A stretch of DNA of 23,986 nucleotides from an uncultured Oscillospiraceae bacterium (GTDB lineage Bacteria > Bacillota > Clostridia > Oscillospirales > Oscillospiraceae): the NCBI GenBank assembly GCA_910587255.1, contig CAJUKT010000063.1:1-23986 (forward strand), written 5' to 3'. How positions within the stretch are numbered: position 1 is the first letter of the stretch; every line of letters begins with the position of its first letter. The notes below the pieces were generated by a model. That model was not told the origin of the DNA and did not search any database. It was given only the letters and a program-made list of their open reading frames with translations. Of the stretch, positions 22,710 to 23,986 are shown piece after piece. The position numbers and the translations under genes were made by a program.

Positions 22710-23084
22710 ATGGCTAGCGAGAAGATCACTGCTCTGATCGAAGAAGTCAAGGCCCTTACTGTTCTGGAGCTGAATGACCTGGTCAAGGCTCTGGAGGAGG
22801 AGTTCGGCGTTTCCGCCGCCGCCATGGCCGCCCCCGCCGCCGGCCCTGCCGGTCCCGCCGTGGAGGAGAAGACCGAGTTCGACGTGGTGCTGGCCGGCTT
22901 CGACGCCGCCGCCAAGATCAAGGTCATCAAGGTGGTCCGCGAGATCACCGGCCTGGGCCTGGCCGAGGCGAAGGCCGCTGTCGAGGGCACTCCCAAGACC
23001 CTGAAGGAGGCCGTATCCAAGGACGAGGCCGAGGAGCTCAAGAAGAAGATCGAAGAGGCTGGCGGCAAGGTGGAGCTGAAGTAA
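22710..23084 (+). CDS. rplL: 50S ribosomal protein L7/L12
   Basis: A 124-residue acidic stalk protein. The N-terminal dimerisation helices (ITALIEEVKALTVLELNDLV) are joined by an Ala/Gly/Pro hinge (AAMAAPAAGPAGPA) to the factor-binding C-terminal domain (KTEFDVVLAGFDAAAKIKVI, GLGLAEAKAAVEGTPKTLKE). ATG 22710 follows TAGGAGGAATATCATC; an in-frame ATG at 22686 lies before the ribosome-binding site and is rejected. It is the second gene of the rplJL operon and ends before a strong terminator. Confidence 0.98.
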   Translation: MASEKITALIEEVKALTVLELNDLVKALEEEFGVSAAAMAAPAAGPAGPAVEEKTEFDVVLAGFDAAAKIKVIKVVREITGLGLAEAKAAVEGTPKTLKEAVSKDEAEELKKKIEEAGGKVELK

Positions 23085-23154
23085 GCAGCACAGTTGCTGT
23101 TCTCGTCTTTCCGGTCTTGAACATGTTTTCACTCAAATAACACCCCACAAAAGG

Positions 23155-23187
23155 GGCTCAGGAATTCGTTCCTGGGCTCTTTTTTTG
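23155..23187 (+). terminator. Intrinsic terminator of rplJL
   Basis: GGGCTCAGGAA pairs with TTCCTGGGCTC (with G-U pairs) around a short loop, followed by seven T. It lies 70 bases after the rplL stop. Confidence 0.88.
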
Positions 23188-23886
23188 CGTTTCTCCCCCC
23201 AGGCAATCCCCCGCCATCCCCTTTTTCTCTCCTTCGAGGGCTTCGGAATAGTTAAAACTTGTACAAAATAATCCAGAAAAACAAGGTTTTCCCAAGCAAA
23301 TTCTCCCCCCTATGCCCTGTCCAACGCCCTCCGTTTGATTTTCACACTCCCCATGCCATCCCCATGAAAATCCCGAATAAAATCGGCGCGGGCGGCTGGA
23401 AATCCCGTCCTTTCTGAGAAAATAAAGTCGATTTTTGAGAAATTATTGAGTGTAGATTCCAAGCTGGATGTTTGACCCTGAAAAGTGCAGGAAATAGAGG
23501 AGGGTGGGGGGACTCCTGGAGAGGAAAAGAAGTCAGGTTAACTGGGCCAATGCGTGCGTTTCTCGTCAAGCGCTGACATAGTAGCTCGTTTTAATTGCAC
23601 TTTTTCCGAGATTTTGTAGAAGAAATTTGCAAAAGCTCGTTTTAATTCATAGCTTGTTCATATTTACACCGCAAAATCTCCATTTAATTCATCCCAATCA
23701 CATTCAAAAAGGATGTAGCGCGACAGGATATTTAAGAATTTCGGACAAGATAAATAAGAAAAAACAACGTGTTTCTTAGAAGCAATTCTAAGTCCGCCCA
23801 TTTGCGGTAACGGCTCCATATGTGGAGGTGGCTTCCGTGATGGGCGGACATTATTTACCCCATTTACCCCTCCTCAGAGCAGCCTC
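23188..23886. other. AT-richer stretch without a convincing gene
   Basis: About 700 bases that are visibly richer in A and T than the rest of the window. Open frames are short and lack ribosome-binding sites. A 14-bp sequence AGCTCGTTTTAATT occurs exactly at 23583-23596 and 23634-23647, and TTTAATTCAT also occurs twice nearby. A strong hairpin lies at 23792-23849. This could be a decayed region or the edge of an inserted segment. Confidence 0.6.
23792..23849. other. Branched hairpin element
   Basis: GTCCGCCCAT (23792-23801) pairs with ATGGGCGGAC (23840-23849), a perfect 10-bp stem. Inside, GCGG can pair with CCGT and CTCCATATGTGGAG forms its own 5-bp stem. TTATTTA follows on the plus strand. 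The layout resembles terminator hairpins of type I toxin-antitoxin loci in Clostridia, but no toxin frame is intact next to it. It could equally terminate the minus-strand gene on its right. Confidence 0.6.
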
Positions 23887-23986
23887 CTAATCAACCCGAT
23901 CCCACGCCCCAGGCAACGCACCCGGACTATGCACAGTGTTATCCGCCGAACAGCGGAACACCACGCCGCCCTCCAACACACACTCC
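23887..23986 (-). CDS. 3' end of an unidentified gene (partial, cut by the window edge)
   Basis: The last 32 codons of a minus-strand frame ending in TAG at 23887-23889. The visible residues include EGGVVFRCSADNTVHSPGAL and end PGAWDRVD. The aromatic pattern (VVFRC, then GAWDRV) resembles the C-terminal carbohydrate-binding-like module of some phage tail or fibre proteins, but 32 residues are too few to assign a family. The reading is supported by a clean protein-like composition and by a hairpin 38 bases downstream of the stop. Confidence 0.45.
   Translation of the reverse strand, partial: ECVLEGGVVFRCSADNTVHSPGALPGAWDRVD

Noticed and set aside
23342..23569. 75-codon minus-strand frame after rplL
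   Set aside because: TTG start, no ribosome-binding site, low-complexity composition.
23732..23851. 39-codon minus-strand frame (starts MSAHHGSHLH) running through the hairpin at 23792-23849
   Set aside because: The hairpin explains the sequence; the nearest GAGGAGG is about 17 bases from the ATG, too far for good initiation.

Overview
The window reads as chromosomal DNA of a GC-rich, spore-forming member of the Clostridia. Three things suggest this: the sporulation genes yqfC and yqfD, the Firmicutes gene orders dgt-yigZ-dnaG-rpoD and yqfC-yqfD-phoH, and strong G/C bias at third codon positions. The overall feel is Oscillospiraceae (Flavonifractor or Lawsonibacter-like), but that is an inference from gene content, not a measured placement. 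Most genes lie on the minus strand.

Layout. Positions 1-2190 (minus) hold yqfC, yqfD and a phoH cut by the window edge, with a near-consensus ParB-binding parS site between yqfD and phoH. Positions 2256-3752 (plus) hold an RluA-type pseudouridine synthase and a histidine phosphatase. Positions 3754-4027 are a very structured non-coding element bounded by two copies of one palindrome. Positions 4044-9042 (minus) are the dgt, yigZ, dnaG, rpoD cluster, with a fold-back MITE-like element between yigZ and dnaG. Positions 9189-10136 (plus) encode a PiT-type phosphate transporter. Positions 10186-14443 (minus) form a compact run recA, recX, GNAT, rimO, a 56-residue protein and pgsA, several of them overlapping. 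Positions 14575-17353 (minus) hold a YqhQ-like DUF1385 protein, prmC, a small membrane or secreted peptide whose start codon appears to be ATA, and a second GNAT. Positions 17445-19680 (minus) are a response regulator and sensor kinase pair. Then come a 440-base repeat-rich spacer and a lipoprotein with calcium-loop-like motifs (20123-21484, minus).

The right end is on the plus strand: tRNA-Thr(CGT) with its own promoter and terminator, then a perfect-consensus promoter, an L10 leader with an attenuator, rplJ and rplL. After the rplL terminator lie about 700 bases of AT-richer DNA without a convincing gene. They end in a strong hairpin and the 3' end of an unidentified minus-strand gene.

The housekeeping genes are ordinary. 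The unusual content is mostly non-coding: the parS site, a 32-bp repeat found three times at the 3' ends of minus-strand genes (once extending PrmC), the fold-back element that supplies the yigZ stop codon, the structured element next to rpoD, the ATA start, and the translationally coupled 56-residue protein between rimO and pgsA. I found no CRISPR array, integrase, transposase or defence operon.
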